From: Larix sibirica
Lineage: Eukaryota > Streptophyta > Pinopsida > Pinales > Pinaceae
Assembly: GCA_004151065.3 (NCBI GenBank)
Contig: NWUY0300005631.1
Span: forward strand, 48,383 to 69,142
Length of the DNA stretch: 20,760 nucleotides
Direction: 5' to 3'
The notes beneath the pieces are model-generated. The model saw nothing but the letters and a program-made list of their open reading frames with translations. It was not told the origin of the DNA and made no database searches. Positions 1 through 9,884 of this stretch are shown in pieces; position 1 is the stretch's first letter, and every line of letters begins with the position of its first letter. Both the position numbers and the translations under genes were made by a program.

Positions 1-216
1 ACAAAACTGTGTAAAGGAAGGAAAGTTCTCTTACTAATTCAGGACAGTCATAAAAGAAGTAGAATCTTACTAACTGAACTCATGTGGATAATGAAGGCAA
101 GTGTGAGCCTGAAAAGGCAATAGGTGGCCAACTACCTAGTCAAAACACCTAGGAAATTATCAAAATGATTAATACTTTATATCCTAAGTATAAAATGGGT
201 TTTTAATATTCTAACA
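1..216 (-). mobile_element. LTR-B fragment (start of an LTR, minus strand)
   Basis: On the minus strand this begins TGTTAGAATATTAAAAACCC at 216 and reads leftwards off the window edge. Shared blocks with 15537-15771 include ACAAAACTGT, CTAGGAAATTA, ATCCTAAGTA and a nearly identical terminal 20 bases, with gapped similarity that I judge by eye at about 65-70 percent. The TG start and the family resemblance to 20255-20760 support an LTR. The sequence after 216 does not match the sequence after 15771, so the outer boundary is at 216. Only the first part of an LTR estimated at about 700 bp is present. The parent element's orientation and completeness cannot be seen. Confidence 0.7.
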
Positions 217-914
217 TAAATATATATCCATGAAAAAAAAAATTAGTTGTATAGGCTCATGATTTCAAATCACATAAGCTCCCATAAATAAGCAATCCTA
301 AAGATCGGTCTTTTCCCTAGGGTATTAATTTAGACCTCAAGTTGTCACCATTCGATACCCTTGGTTAATATTATCTAAATGTTGAATCCTTTGAGAAGTG
401 ATAAGCCATTAAATGATAATAAAGGATAAGTTTTAAACATCACTTGTTCATTGTAGTTTAAATTCCAAGAGCTATTTTTTTAACCAGAGACTCCTTTTTG
501 TTTATAAAGACACTAATCCTTTGATATGCCCTTGAAATTTTAGAAGTTCCTTATGCATGACATACAAATTTGGTTGCTCGTGTTGATTGACGAATCCTTG
601 AAAGAAACACTCATAAGTCCTAGATCCTTTTACATTAAGGTCATACCACAATTAGTCTATGGTTTATTAGCAGGATATCTTACGTTCTACATTGTCATTG
701 TTTTATCCGGTGTCCTGCCTTTCAATCTTTCCCACGGGAGTAGATCAAGGTCTCCCCCTTTGTCACTCTCTTCAAAGTGGCATAAAGTGAAGAGAATCCT
801 GATTGGCATGACAACCGATCCATTATGGGGATCAGGATCCTCTAGGGTCACCTCTTTAGGTTCCTAGTTCCTCTATCGTCCTGAATAGGATTCATCTAAA
901 GGGGAAACTGCAAG
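217..914. other. No recognisable gene
   Basis: This is AT-rich sequence with no domain I recognise. A plus-strand open stretch at 553-867 encodes 104 residues with one hydrophobic segment of roughly 20 residues near its middle, followed by a Ser/Arg-rich tail. It shows no family motif, and codon context on either side does not extend it. I treat it as chance or as worn-out transposon DNA. Confidence 0.4.
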
Positions 915-2046
915 TTGCGTGATAATAGTACCCTCCAACAATGGATGAGTTTAAATATGAATATTAAATCCACATTCTTCACGATTTTTTCCCATTTGAA
1001 TATTCTCTTTTTTAATCCAACATTAAACATGACTTTGATCCCATCTTACACAAGCCAACCCTCATCGACATTGAGCCTTTGCCTCATGATTCTCTCTTTG
1101 AGACTATCAATCCTTGTCCTAAGAAACCCTTTCTTCAATCTACCTAATGAGACAGTGTTTGGGGATGTATCTCATGCGGAACCAGTTTTGACTCCAGATC
1201 ATGATGCTACTCTGGGAAATCCTCTCTTCAATGATTATCCTAATATTTAATTCTTTCGTGAGGAGGAATAAAATTTAGAAATGGTGATATTAGTTTCGAT
1301 GTTCATTTTGAGGACATAATTAAGTTTTTTTTATTAGCATTCCTTTAATTAAAAGTTTTCCTTCACCCAATAATGATGACATTGGATGTAGTGAAGCCAA
1401 ATTTGATACTTTTATTGATGAATTTGATTATGAATCCCCAACCTTTATCCATGAATCTAGCTTCAACATGTCCCCTCCTAATCAAAAAATTGATTTTGAT
1501 TCATGCCTTATCTTTGATGAATACCCTTCTGACAAGCATGAGGTATCACTTATGAAAACAACAAGGTTGACAAGTTGAAACATTCTCTTGGCATGCCTCG
1601 TCAAGGTGTTGTTGAAGAGTCTCATCACCTAGTGATGATATTCATGAACATGTATGGAAAAAGGGAGAAGGGTATGAATGTGCCTTAGATATGATGGTTG
1701 ATGATTCTTTCTATTTTAACCAACCATAACCCAAATCCAAAATTTTATCAAAACCTCAATCTCAAAACCTGATGTGTAGGATCATGTTAACAATGTTGAT
1801 ATGGGATGTGATGTTAATTTTGTTGGTTAGCAAATTTTATGATATGGTGACCAATTATTTTGGATCTTGACAGGCCCTTTGCACACACCGTATGCATCTG
1901 ATGGTTAGCATGTTGGTTGGCATTCCTCGCATAATTCCCTCCAAGTCACTAACCCTACATGTAAACCAAAATATGTGTTCCTCTATGCCAAGTTTCATTA
2001 TGTTTGAATATTAGATGATTATCTATCCCTCCTTATAAATAAATAA
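915..2046 (+). pseudogene. Decayed acidic coding remnant, family unknown
   Basis: No family is recognised. Reading the three plus frames in turn gives a chain of protein-like stretches rich in Asp, Glu, Phe, Ser and Pro. The clearest runs from 1324 to 1578 in one frame (84 codons) and includes short blocks such as FDTFIDEFDYESP and DSCLIFDEYPSD. Around 1140-1250 another frame contains VFGDVSHAEPVLTPDHDA, and near 1790-2040 a third frame reads for over 80 codons with three stops. The composition differs from the low-complexity noise around it, which suggests a real reading frame broken by indels. A retrotransposon-encoded accessory or Gag-like region is plausible because a Ty3/gypsy integrase lies downstream on the same strand, but nothing here proves they belong together. 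Confidence 0.3.
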
Positions 2047-2072
2047 AAATAAAAATAAAAAACACAATAAAA
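2036..2072. repeat. A-rich simple repeat, (ATAAA)n-like
   Basis: A run of AAATAAATAAAAATAAAAAT-type units is visible, ending in an ACACAATAAAA tail. This is low-complexity sequence with no other feature. Confidence 0.7.
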
Positions 2073-2220
2073 GGGGTGCATTAGGTTTTACACTTGTTTC
2101 TATTTGATTTAGTTTTATCTCTCACTTTTACTTAGTTTGAATTGTTTTGATTTATGATTTGATTTTGTATAAGTTTTTTGATTTATTTCACCTTTTCTTT
2201 TCCTTTTTCTTTAATTTGTC

Positions 2221-2505
2221 ACTTACCTAGATGATCGGTCTTGGACTAAAAGAGATTTTGTGGCTTATACACCATCTATAAATTCTACTATTGACTGGTC
2301 TGATTTTATGAATATAGACTTTAAGGTGAAGTTGTTGTATGGTGGCACTTCCCATTATGTCTATTATGCATTACTTATAAAGAGGTACCTCAATGGAGAT
2401 GATCATTTAGTCCTTCCCAATACTTATTTACTTTCCCATTCTTCACCCTCTAAGATAAAGGATCTAACATGCGTGGCATATATATGTGATGTTGCTTCCT
2501 CTTAG
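2221..2505 (+). pseudogene. Open coding remnant of unknown family
   Basis: A single plus frame stays open to a TAG at 2503-2505. It begins within or before the block RSWTKRDFVAYTP and encodes about 95 residues with a balanced, protein-like composition (for example WSDFMNIDFKVKLLYGG). There is no ATG at its head; the first candidate start is a GTG at 2260, which is not credible for a plant gene, so this is read as the tail of a longer broken frame. No domain is recognised. It lies on the same strand as the acidic remnant upstream and may be part of the same old element. Confidence 0.25.
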
Positions 2506-3622
2506 TCAACATTTGTCTATCTAGCCTTATCATTCTTTTCTTTACTACACTCAGTCTTAGTGAACCTTAATCCTTAATAATTCAACACAGCATGATCCTT
2601 GACCACATACATGTCTTAGTTACTAGTCTATCAAAACCAAAGATTGTGAGTTCTAGCCTACTGTAAGCAACCCACCCTGTGGAGTCGCCATTTGTTGACC
2701 CAATTTTTGTCCCAACTAAAAAAATTACTTGCAAAGGGATGCGAGCCGGAATCATGGCCTATATGACCACTCTGTCTCACATTCTACACAATAACTCTAC
2801 TAGAGGTAAAAGCAAGGGTCCCATTCAATGAACATATTTAGTTGCAAATCACATGTCATGGATGCATATTTTTTTATATGATGGATATCATGTGTATATG
2901 AAGCATGAGAGCAACCATCTTCACTCCATTTTAATGGTACACTATTCATTTGTCTAAATTTGCAAGACTTTGATAGCATTCACCTTATTCAATTTTGCAA
3001 AATTGGTGATATGGTTTTTATTATTGCTAAGAGTATGCATGGATAAAATTGCGTCTATATACAACTAGGTGTTTATTACAATAGCCCATACATAATGCAT
3101 GTCGAGAGAGTTGGTGATGTAAGTTTATATGAGGTCGATTTATTTAATACAATGGTCGATTAACCTTTCATATAATATTTAATGATTTGATGGTATGTAA
3201 TGTGGAACGTTGGAGGGTGCACTCATGTCGGCATTTATACCAATTGAATTTTGCATATCTCGACGTAGATAAGGCATACAATTTTAATTTATTTGGTTTC
3301 ATTCCTTGCCGCGTGATGTAAAAAGCATATTTTTTATATTGAAATGGTGTTAATGAGAATGATGAAACACTGCCACATGATCCATGAGGTAAATGTGGTT
3401 GTTGAAGTTACCCTATAGTGTTATCAATAAGAATTATGAGACATGTAATGGAAGTTGAGGATTCCTCTTTATTCATATAGCTTTGAAGTTGAGGTTTCCT
3501 CTTTTTCTAGTAAACAATTAGATCTTAGTTAATGAAATGATTTTTTGATATTTGAATACTGGCATGGTTAACTACTTTGAAAGGGTGATACAAGAAAGTT
3601 AATCAAACTTTACTTGCAACAT
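2506..3622. other. No gene; possible gypsy leader-like words near 2676-2760
   Basis: No reading frame of interest is seen. Around 2676-2700 the words ACCCTGTGGAGTCGCCATTT and TGTTGACCCAATTTTTG resemble sequence often found in the untranslated parts of plant Tat/Ogre elements. That resemblance is from memory and was not tested. The rest, 2760-3622, is AT-rich with scattered short repeats and no identifiable structure. Confidence 0.3.
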
Positions 3623-3762
3623 GACTAATGCACAAAAAAAATGGTCTTTTGGAAATCTAATAGAAGGTATGTATTTCTCTATCACTATTATAGACTAATG
3701 CACAAAAAAAATGATCTTTTGGAAATCTAACAAAAGGTATATATTTCTCTATCACTATTAAA
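3623..3762. repeat. Tandem duplication, 70-bp unit, two copies
   Basis: Copy one is 3623-3692 and copy two 3693-3762. Both begin GACTAATGCACAAAAAAAAT and end TCTCTATCACTATTA plus two or three bases. About five differences separate them, mostly G/A or T/C transitions. This is a direct head-to-tail duplication, probably from slippage or repair, and it is older than the two perfect or near-perfect duplications at 6.3 and 6.8 kb. Confidence 0.9.
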
Positions 3763-4844
3763 GATATGGATTGGTTATGTATGGAATTGTTTCCCCTTTA
3801 ACTAGTTTATTGACTACCCATATCTTTGCTTTCAGTTGCCTTACTATTCCGAGTGATACCCAAGTGCTAAATTAGGTTAATGATAAGAAGATCAAAATGA
3901 GCATTCATCCCATTATGTGCATCCAAATTCAAAAGGATTTCTAGGCTAAACCATTGTTTGCATTCCGAACAGACCCATGCCCATTACCACTTCAAATCCA
4001 TTCAATCCCCATGTTTAGGGAAATAAATCCCCAACAATTGTTGGTTTCATTTGTTGTAGAGCAAAGACATAAACAAACCCTACTCTTGCAAGTAAACAAA
4101 ATACTTTATTTTCAACAAACAATTAGCATACAAAGCATTAAGGGTACATACCTGATTCCAATCATTTGAAGCAGAATCCTATGGTCTTGAGCTATGCTCC
4201 TTTACCTCAAGCTCTTGCTGCAATTATTGAAATGAAAACAAAGGAAAGTGAAAGCATCATAATGACCCAAAGATTATGAAATAAACTTGCAGAATTATCG
4301 GATTTCCAATTCAATAACAACAATCATTCACATAAACTAACATGCATATAAAGATCATGTATTGGATAGGAAAAAGAGTTCATTTAAATATTGAAAATGA
4401 AAACAAAGTACGTAGAACAAGTAAACATGATCATATTGTTGTCGTTTTGAAGCTAAGTCCTGGGTTCTTCCTCCCAAGACACTTCAGCACTCCAAACTCA
4501 AAGCCTTTTCACACAAAGTATGCTCAAGAGATTTGGGGAATTCTTTAGCATAATAAGCTTATGGTGAAAATAATGGAAATCTAGGGTTCCATATAGGGCA
4601 ATAAGGGTATTGAAAACTTAGGGGAAATGGTTTTGCTAATTGATTGCAGAAAGGGTTTCTTCTCCAAGAATAGTCTCACCAAAACTTGGGCAAGATGATT
4701 GTATGTTATGTGTAACTTGAAAATTATTCTCATCTATGCTCTTTTATACTTTTGAGGAGAGTAGTTAGGGAGTTAAGAGAATTTATTCATGGGATTTAGG
4801 ATTTTAGGGAATGGTCTTGAACCGAAATTAAACCATGAAATAAC
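3763..4844. other. No recognisable gene
   Basis: Open stretches of about 70 codons at 3954-4169 and 4342-4548 show no motif and no supporting neighbour. The tract has a somewhat genic look (mixed base composition around 4150-4240 and 4440-4550) but no splice-compatible chain of exons or domain could be followed. Confidence 0.35.
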
Positions 4845-4872
4845 ATTTATTGTTTTTTTTTATTTTTTTTTA
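4845..4872. repeat. T-rich tract
   Basis: Two runs of eight and nine T residues are separated by a TA step. They sit directly before the CpG-rich repeat. The tract could be a decayed poly(A) tail of a minus-strand retroelement, but no element end can be recognised next to it. Confidence 0.5.
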
Positions 4873-4884
4873 CCCTCTTACGGA

Positions 4885-4952
4885 CGCATACGCGGGATAG
4901 ACATTGCTAGGTCGCGTATATGCGGGATATCCAAGGATAGGTCACGTATTTG
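4885..4952. repeat. Short CpG-rich tandem repeat, period about 28-30
   Basis: Units start at 4885 (CGCATACGCGGGATAGACAT), 4913 (CGCGTATATGCGGGATATCC) and a partial third at 4943 (CACGTATTTG). Each full unit has the form CGYRTAY.CGGGATA followed by an AGG-containing spacer. It stands out as a CpG island of under 70 bases in very AT-rich sequence. It may belong to an LTR or promoter of an unrecognised element. Confidence 0.6.
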
Positions 4953-6297
4953 TTGAGAAATAAAGTTTTTTAGAAGACTTTCTCAAGATAGCAATTTGTC
5001 CACAATGACACAAGGGAGAAGGGATGTCTGCAACCAGGGACAGGGATAAGATCAACCACTATAACATCTTGGGATAAAATGTGGCAAAAGATGCTATAAC
5101 ACCCCATCTCATGCACTGTTATCATGCATAAATAATGGATATGGCACATATTACATAAATGTGGAATGGAGAATCGAAATGTATATTGTATATACAATTT
5201 CAAAATATTTAGTAACTCTAGTTAACACATAGACTAAATTTTTAAATATATTGCAAAGGTTGCTCGCCATAGTATATTTGTGATTGAAGTGTTGAACACT
5301 TGACTATTGTTTTAAACGTAAGCACAAAACCCCATTGTCACCCCCTGATATATTTTGAACTCACGACCACCCTATTACTATTATCAACAACAAATAAAGT
5401 ATATTTGTAGAAAGAAGAGAAATAAATATGAGAACAAAATTAACAAACAACAGAATGTGTCAAATATATATTTTGTTTACATGTTTCATACGGAGTCCAT
5501 ATTCTATGCATAGCACTATTAGTATTCTTTGCTAAACATAATACTATATTCCTTGATGCAGACACATATATGCTTGAATTCATTTTTGGTATGCATGTAT
5601 GTGTAAGTTAATAATAACAGTGCACCCATTTTAACCTCCCATGCACCAAACCCTACCCCGACAATTTACTACATTAATGAGCAATAGGTGAAGTTGCAAT
5701 ATATTCATGTTTGCATGCATTGTATAGTAGGTTTGCTTGTCATAAACAATTATATGGTATGAAATGTGACAATGTTTGTCCACTCTATTAGATGATTTTG
5801 TTTAGTATAGGCTCACATGGATCGACGAGAAGACAAAGGAGAAGGAATGAAGTAATCTGGTAAGAAGGAAGAAATAAGAACATAAGATATTATGTTCATT
5901 TCAATACAAACTTGGATGAATTTAATTAGCTAGTTCATAACATAAATTTGTTCTTGTGTGAATAAGCTCTTCCTCAATGTGTTATCCCTGCACATGTCCT
6001 CTTGTAGCCACATCCCAGTATTGTAGATATCCCACCTACTCAACCTAATATTGGAAATAATGGTTGGTTTGGGCGACCCAGGATGACCTTTCTCCGGGGT
6101 AATCAATTGTCCAAATTGCCAATAAGAACCACAATTTCTAGTGATATCGCTTATCCCTATCCCTACAAATACTTTTTCCCAACATCAGATACCTATTGAA
6201 ATTAAATCCTCATCAAGCAATCCACTTGTTACTAAAAATGGGAAGCAGCCTGCTTCGTCATCCCCACACTCTAAAAAATCCTAATCCTCTTGCCCAA
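4953..6297. other. No recognisable gene
   Basis: A 77-codon minus-strand open stretch (4970-5203) has no recognised motif. A plus-strand open stretch near 6000-6190 reads PPTQPNIGNNGWFGRPRM and onward for about 60 codons with protein-like composition, but has no family match and no extension. Everything else is AT-rich and unassigned. Confidence 0.35.
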
Positions 6298-6369
6298 TCT
6301 CTACTCACTCAAGAACAGATATGATGAAGATTGTCTCTACTCACTCAAGAATAGATATGATGAAGATTG
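6298..6369. repeat. Tandem duplication, 36-bp unit, two copies
   Basis: Copies at 6298-6333 and 6334-6369 both read TCTCTACTCACTCAAGAA then YAGATATGATGAAGATTG. They differ at a single C/T position, so 35 of 36 bases match. This is a recent head-to-tail duplication in otherwise non-repetitive DNA. Confidence 0.95.
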
Positions 6370-7899
6370 AAGGTGGGATAAGAAGGGAAACATATCATCT
6401 AGATATGCATATGAAATATATTTCTTAGCATTGATGATATTATTCAGCAATTGTATGTATGTTTTGGTTATGTGAAAGTGATAGGAATCATTTTGACTTC
6501 GTTTGGTGATGAGATGGGTTTCATTTTGTATACTACATGTGAATTTATGTTCTGAGATTTATTTTGATCACGTTTTCACTCTACTATGGTAACTTGGAGT
6601 ACGAGTCTATGTTGTTTACATATTTTGATGATTATTCACATATGATGTTGGGTGATGGCATGTATGTTTGTTTTATATGTTCTTTTTGGATGGGAGTCAC
6701 AAGGATATGCAATCACATGGTGGGAGTTTTAAGGGTTCAGTTTATGAGTTATTTTGGCACATGTTATAATGGGACCCCAGCCTCCCTCTTTACCTTATGT
6801 CGTGATTATTATCCCTTTTTCATTTAACTTTTCTAAATTATTATTATCCCTTTTTCATTTAACTTTTCTAAATTAATATTATTTTAATTATTTTTAAAGA
6901 AGGAAAGAAATTATATTTTCCCTCAAACTTTTATAAAGTAATTATTAATTAAAGGGTAGTTGTAACCCCTAACTGCTTTGAGAAACCATAAAAGGAGAAG
7001 GAACTCACTACTCCAAGGGCGATTCTATTGAGATACATATGCTAGAGCATTGTGAGAACTTCATCATATTTTAATTCTATGCCTCATACTTAGTGTTATA
7101 TGAACTAAATGAATTCGTTGATATCAGGGGTGTCTCGAAAGGTGGTAGGAAAAAGACAAAGTGGAAGCATGATATGTTCTTATTGAAGTGGTTTATGTGT
7201 CTATTTATTTGTTCTATTCAGAAGTTCTGATATACTTAATGCTGATCAGTGGCATAGTTTGCAGATGGTAAAGTATTGTGCACCACATCCTTTTAGGTGG
7301 TCCAAGCCAAGTCATTTTTTGTTTTGCCATTTTTATGGCATATAGTTGATCTTGTATGATTTACATTAGTTACATTTGGAACTTCTAGGGTTATTCTCAA
7401 TCCAAGTTCTTGTAGGAACTTGAAGAAATCTCTTTGTTCAAGATGATTGTATGGGTCATTCTTTTAATAAAAAGGATCATTTGTTGGCTCAATTACTTGT
7501 TATTTCTTTTCTCTTTTCTACTAATTTTTACAACCTCACGTAAAATACAAAACTTTAAATTAGTCAAATTTCATGTTATTTATGTTTTTGCATTTTCACT
7601 TTCCCCTTTATTTGTTGAATCTATTTTTAGTTATATTCCCAGTTTTTTTGTGCATAAATATTCAAAGCATACCCAAAAAAATCACAAACATCAAACCCCC
7701 AAAAAATCAAATACTTAGAAAATAAAAAAACATAAAGGACTCCACGCTTAGGATTTGCCCAAAGCAAATCCTTTGGTCCTTCTTGTCGAGGCTATAATCC
7801 CATGGCATCATTCACGTTCTAGTCCCATATAGCCTCATAGCATCAAAGTGTTGATGATTGAAACATTATAGTTTCAACATCAACAAAGTCCTCATCTTT
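6370..7899. other. No recognisable gene; A-rich tail near 7670-7735
   Basis: Open stretches at 6564-6827 and 7434-7718 are hydrophobic or AT-driven and show no motif. A TATA-like CCATAAAAGGAGAAGG lies near 6987. The tract 7670-7735 is A-rich with spaced AAAAAATCA words, a type of leader often seen between genes of plant gypsy elements, and is directly upstream of the gypsy integrase remnant. I cannot define element boundaries here. Confidence 0.35.
6805..6874. repeat. Perfect tandem duplication, 35-bp unit, two copies
   Basis: Copies at 6805-6839 and 6840-6874 are identical over all 35 bases; each begins ATTATTATCCCTTTTTCATT and ends TTTTCTAAATT. A perfect match in DNA that is otherwise decayed means a very recent duplication, or an assembly slip. 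Confidence 0.95.
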
Positions 7900-8643
7900 T
7901 GTAAAGTTAGTGTATGAGTTACGAAGAGATAAAGAGGATATTATAGTAGAGGATTCATTGACAGGTGAAACAATATTCCTCATTGCCTCTTCAAACACGT
8001 GGTATAGAGATAGTGACTCATCTTTCTTTAGACCCAATGTACCCCTACTCACTTATTACATGATTAACAATGGTGGATTTTATTTCAAGCCAAGAAATTT
8101 CTGGTTATTGGACACACTTTGTATTGCGGAGGTGTTGATTTTATCTTGCATTGTTGTTTAAATCGTGAGGAAGCTCGGAATATTTTAAATGATTCCCATG
8201 TTGGAGCCTGTGATGGTCATATTTTTTGTATGGAAACAACCCATGAAATCTTACATGTAGGCTAATTTCTCCCTCTATCTTCAAATATTAAATTACAGTA
8301 GTCCAAAAATGCAAACCTTGTGAAGTGTTTACTAATAAATTCTCACTCCCCCTACTCCATTACAACATGTCATTATTGCCAGCCTCCCTTTGCAAAGTGG
8401 GTAGTTGATTTAATGATGTGTAAGAAATCCTTGACAATCAGTTACCATTACATTATAGTGGTTGTTGACTACTTTACTAAGTGGGCTCAAGTTATTCCCA
8501 CCTTAGATAATGACCGTACTAGAGTGATGTTTTTTTTATCCAATCATGTTATCACTCAATTCGGTGTCCCTATAGAAATCATCATAGATTATGGATCTCA
8601 TTTCCAAAATTCCTTATGTTGATAAAAGTTAAGTTTGAAGTTT
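7900..8643 (+). pseudogene. Ty3/gypsy integrase remnant (Tat/Ogre-like)
   Basis: This is the integrase of a Ty3/gypsy retrotransposon, the enzyme that inserts element cDNA into chromosomes. Read across frames it shows the end of the pre-integrase linker (TWYRDS near 7990-8030), then the zinc-binding H2C2 region: YCGGVDFI from 8122, His codons at 8197 and 8218 in SHVGACDGH, and after a frameshift Cys codons at 8310 and 8319 in CKPC. The catalytic core follows in the frame open from 8320: first Asp at 8407-8409 (KWVVDL), the family block VVVDYFTKW, and second Asp at 8587-8589 (DYGSHFQN). The third catalytic residue (Glu) is absent because copia-A begins at 8644. A frameshift near 8615 continues the protein in another frame up to that boundary. 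Several stops and shifts make it inactive. The Tat/Ogre assignment rests on wording of the H2C2 and core blocks and is tentative. Confidence 0.85.
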
Positions 8644-8715
8644 TGTTGGAATATTGTCATTGATGGCAATTCATATATGAGTGGTCGAATATGTATAGTG
8701 AGTTGGGCGAAGACA

Positions 8716-8994
8716 GAATTAGTCGAAGGCAGAGTCAGTCGGGTTGGAGTATGTGTTCTATCGAATTGGAAATTCGCCTTAGTCGAGGGTGAATCAATTG
8801 AATTGGATGAGTGGATCGAAGATAGAACTAGTCGAAGGTAGAGTCAGTCATCTAGTCAAAAACAAAAAATAGAACTAGTCGAAGGCAGAGTCAGTCGGGT
8901 TGGATTATGTATACTGTCGAATTGGAAAGTTGACTTAGTTGAGGTCGAACCAGTCGAATTGGACAAGTTGGTTGAAGATAGAATTAGTTGAAGG
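8716..8994 (+). repeat. Direct repeat (2 x 123 bp) rich in GTCGA, in LTR U3
   Basis: Copy one 8716-8838 and copy two 8872-8994 align with an offset of 156 bases and roughly 80 percent identity; both contain AGTCGAAGGCAGAGTCAGTC followed by GGGTTGGA. Each copy begins and ends with GAAYTAGTYGAAGG, so the boundaries themselves repeat. About twenty GTCGA pentamers lie between 8680 and 9440. Tandem repeats in U3 of plant copia elements such as Tnt1 and Tto1 can act as transcriptional enhancers; that role here is inference. Confidence 0.8.
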
Positions 8995-9540
8995 AAGAAT
9001 GAAAATGAGGTCAAAGCATCTCTAGTCGAATATGATCGAGACATGGCCTGGTCGATCTCGAGTTGAAGTAAAATGATTAAATCAAAGTCGAAGGAAGAAT
9101 CAGGTGGTCAAAAGAATACTAAGTTGAAGTAGAGCTAGAATTGTTGGTTGAAATTCAATGAGTCGAGGCTGGTTTAGAATGTTATTCTCAGTGAATGAAC
9201 CAATTGGTCAAAGTCAAGACGGAGACTGGTCGAGGTCGAGTTAGTATATTGGTCTAAATAAGGCACAGGGAACCGACAACCAATTAAGAAGGTCGACAAG
9301 GTCGGCAAGATAGGTGAAGTGTGAGGATGGTCGAATGTAAGGATGGTCATGTGAACAAAGAAGAGTGTCGAAGCAGTTGAACGATTTGTTTCGGTTATTT
9401 GTCGTTTCAGTTCTCGGTCGGTTTTGTTACAGGTCGATTCAGGTTCCAATTGATTTAGTTGCCAAAACGATCAAGCAATTTAGTCAGTTATCAAACCGTC
9501 AGACTGGAATTTGAAGAGATTATGATGAAATATTAATCAG

Positions 9541-9550
9541 CTATATATTT
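9541..9550 (+). promoter_or_regulatory. Candidate TATA box of copia-A LTR
   Basis: CTATATATTT lies about 800 bases before the LTR end and ahead of the hairpin array. A second TATA-like word, CATATATAAT, is at 9651-9660. Either could set the U3/R boundary; no start site can be proven from sequence alone. Confidence 0.4.
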
Positions 9551-9884
9551 GAATTGAATGTATTTTGTTAGGGTATTTGAATATGGTAGAGAGGACGACA
9601 TAGTGATATCTGAAATGAGAGAAGGCTTCATGGATAACAAAGAGAAAACACATATATAATATCGAGAGCTGTCAACTTTTGTGAGAATGAAATAATGCAT
9701 CATTAACAGAAGGGTGTGAGTATTTCAGGGGGATACAAAGAAATGGCCAAGATGAAGAGAATGATGCAGACCTGAAGATGAACGGAGACAGAAAAGGATC
9801 CTAGGATGTCGACAGAACAGAGACCGAGTTGGTAAGAAATGTTTTATTGAAGTTGAAAAACTGGGTGGTCGGGTGGTGCTAGGG

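Noticed and set aside
553-867. Small membrane protein
   Set aside because: Only one weak hydrophobic run, no supporting neighbour, and an open frame of 104 codons is not rare enough to accept alone.
5090-5130. Gypsy LTR start (TATAACACCCC word near 5096)
   Set aside because: It recalls chromovirus LTR starts, but no second copy, primer site or polypurine tract could be found.
7434-7718. Hydrophobic 94-codon open frame as a gene
   Set aside because: Hydrophobicity follows from T-rich sequence, and the tail is A-rich low complexity.
8856-9449. Minus-strand open frames rich in Ser/Thr
   Set aside because: They are shadows of the GTCGA-rich LTR sequence, which keeps stops rare on that strand.
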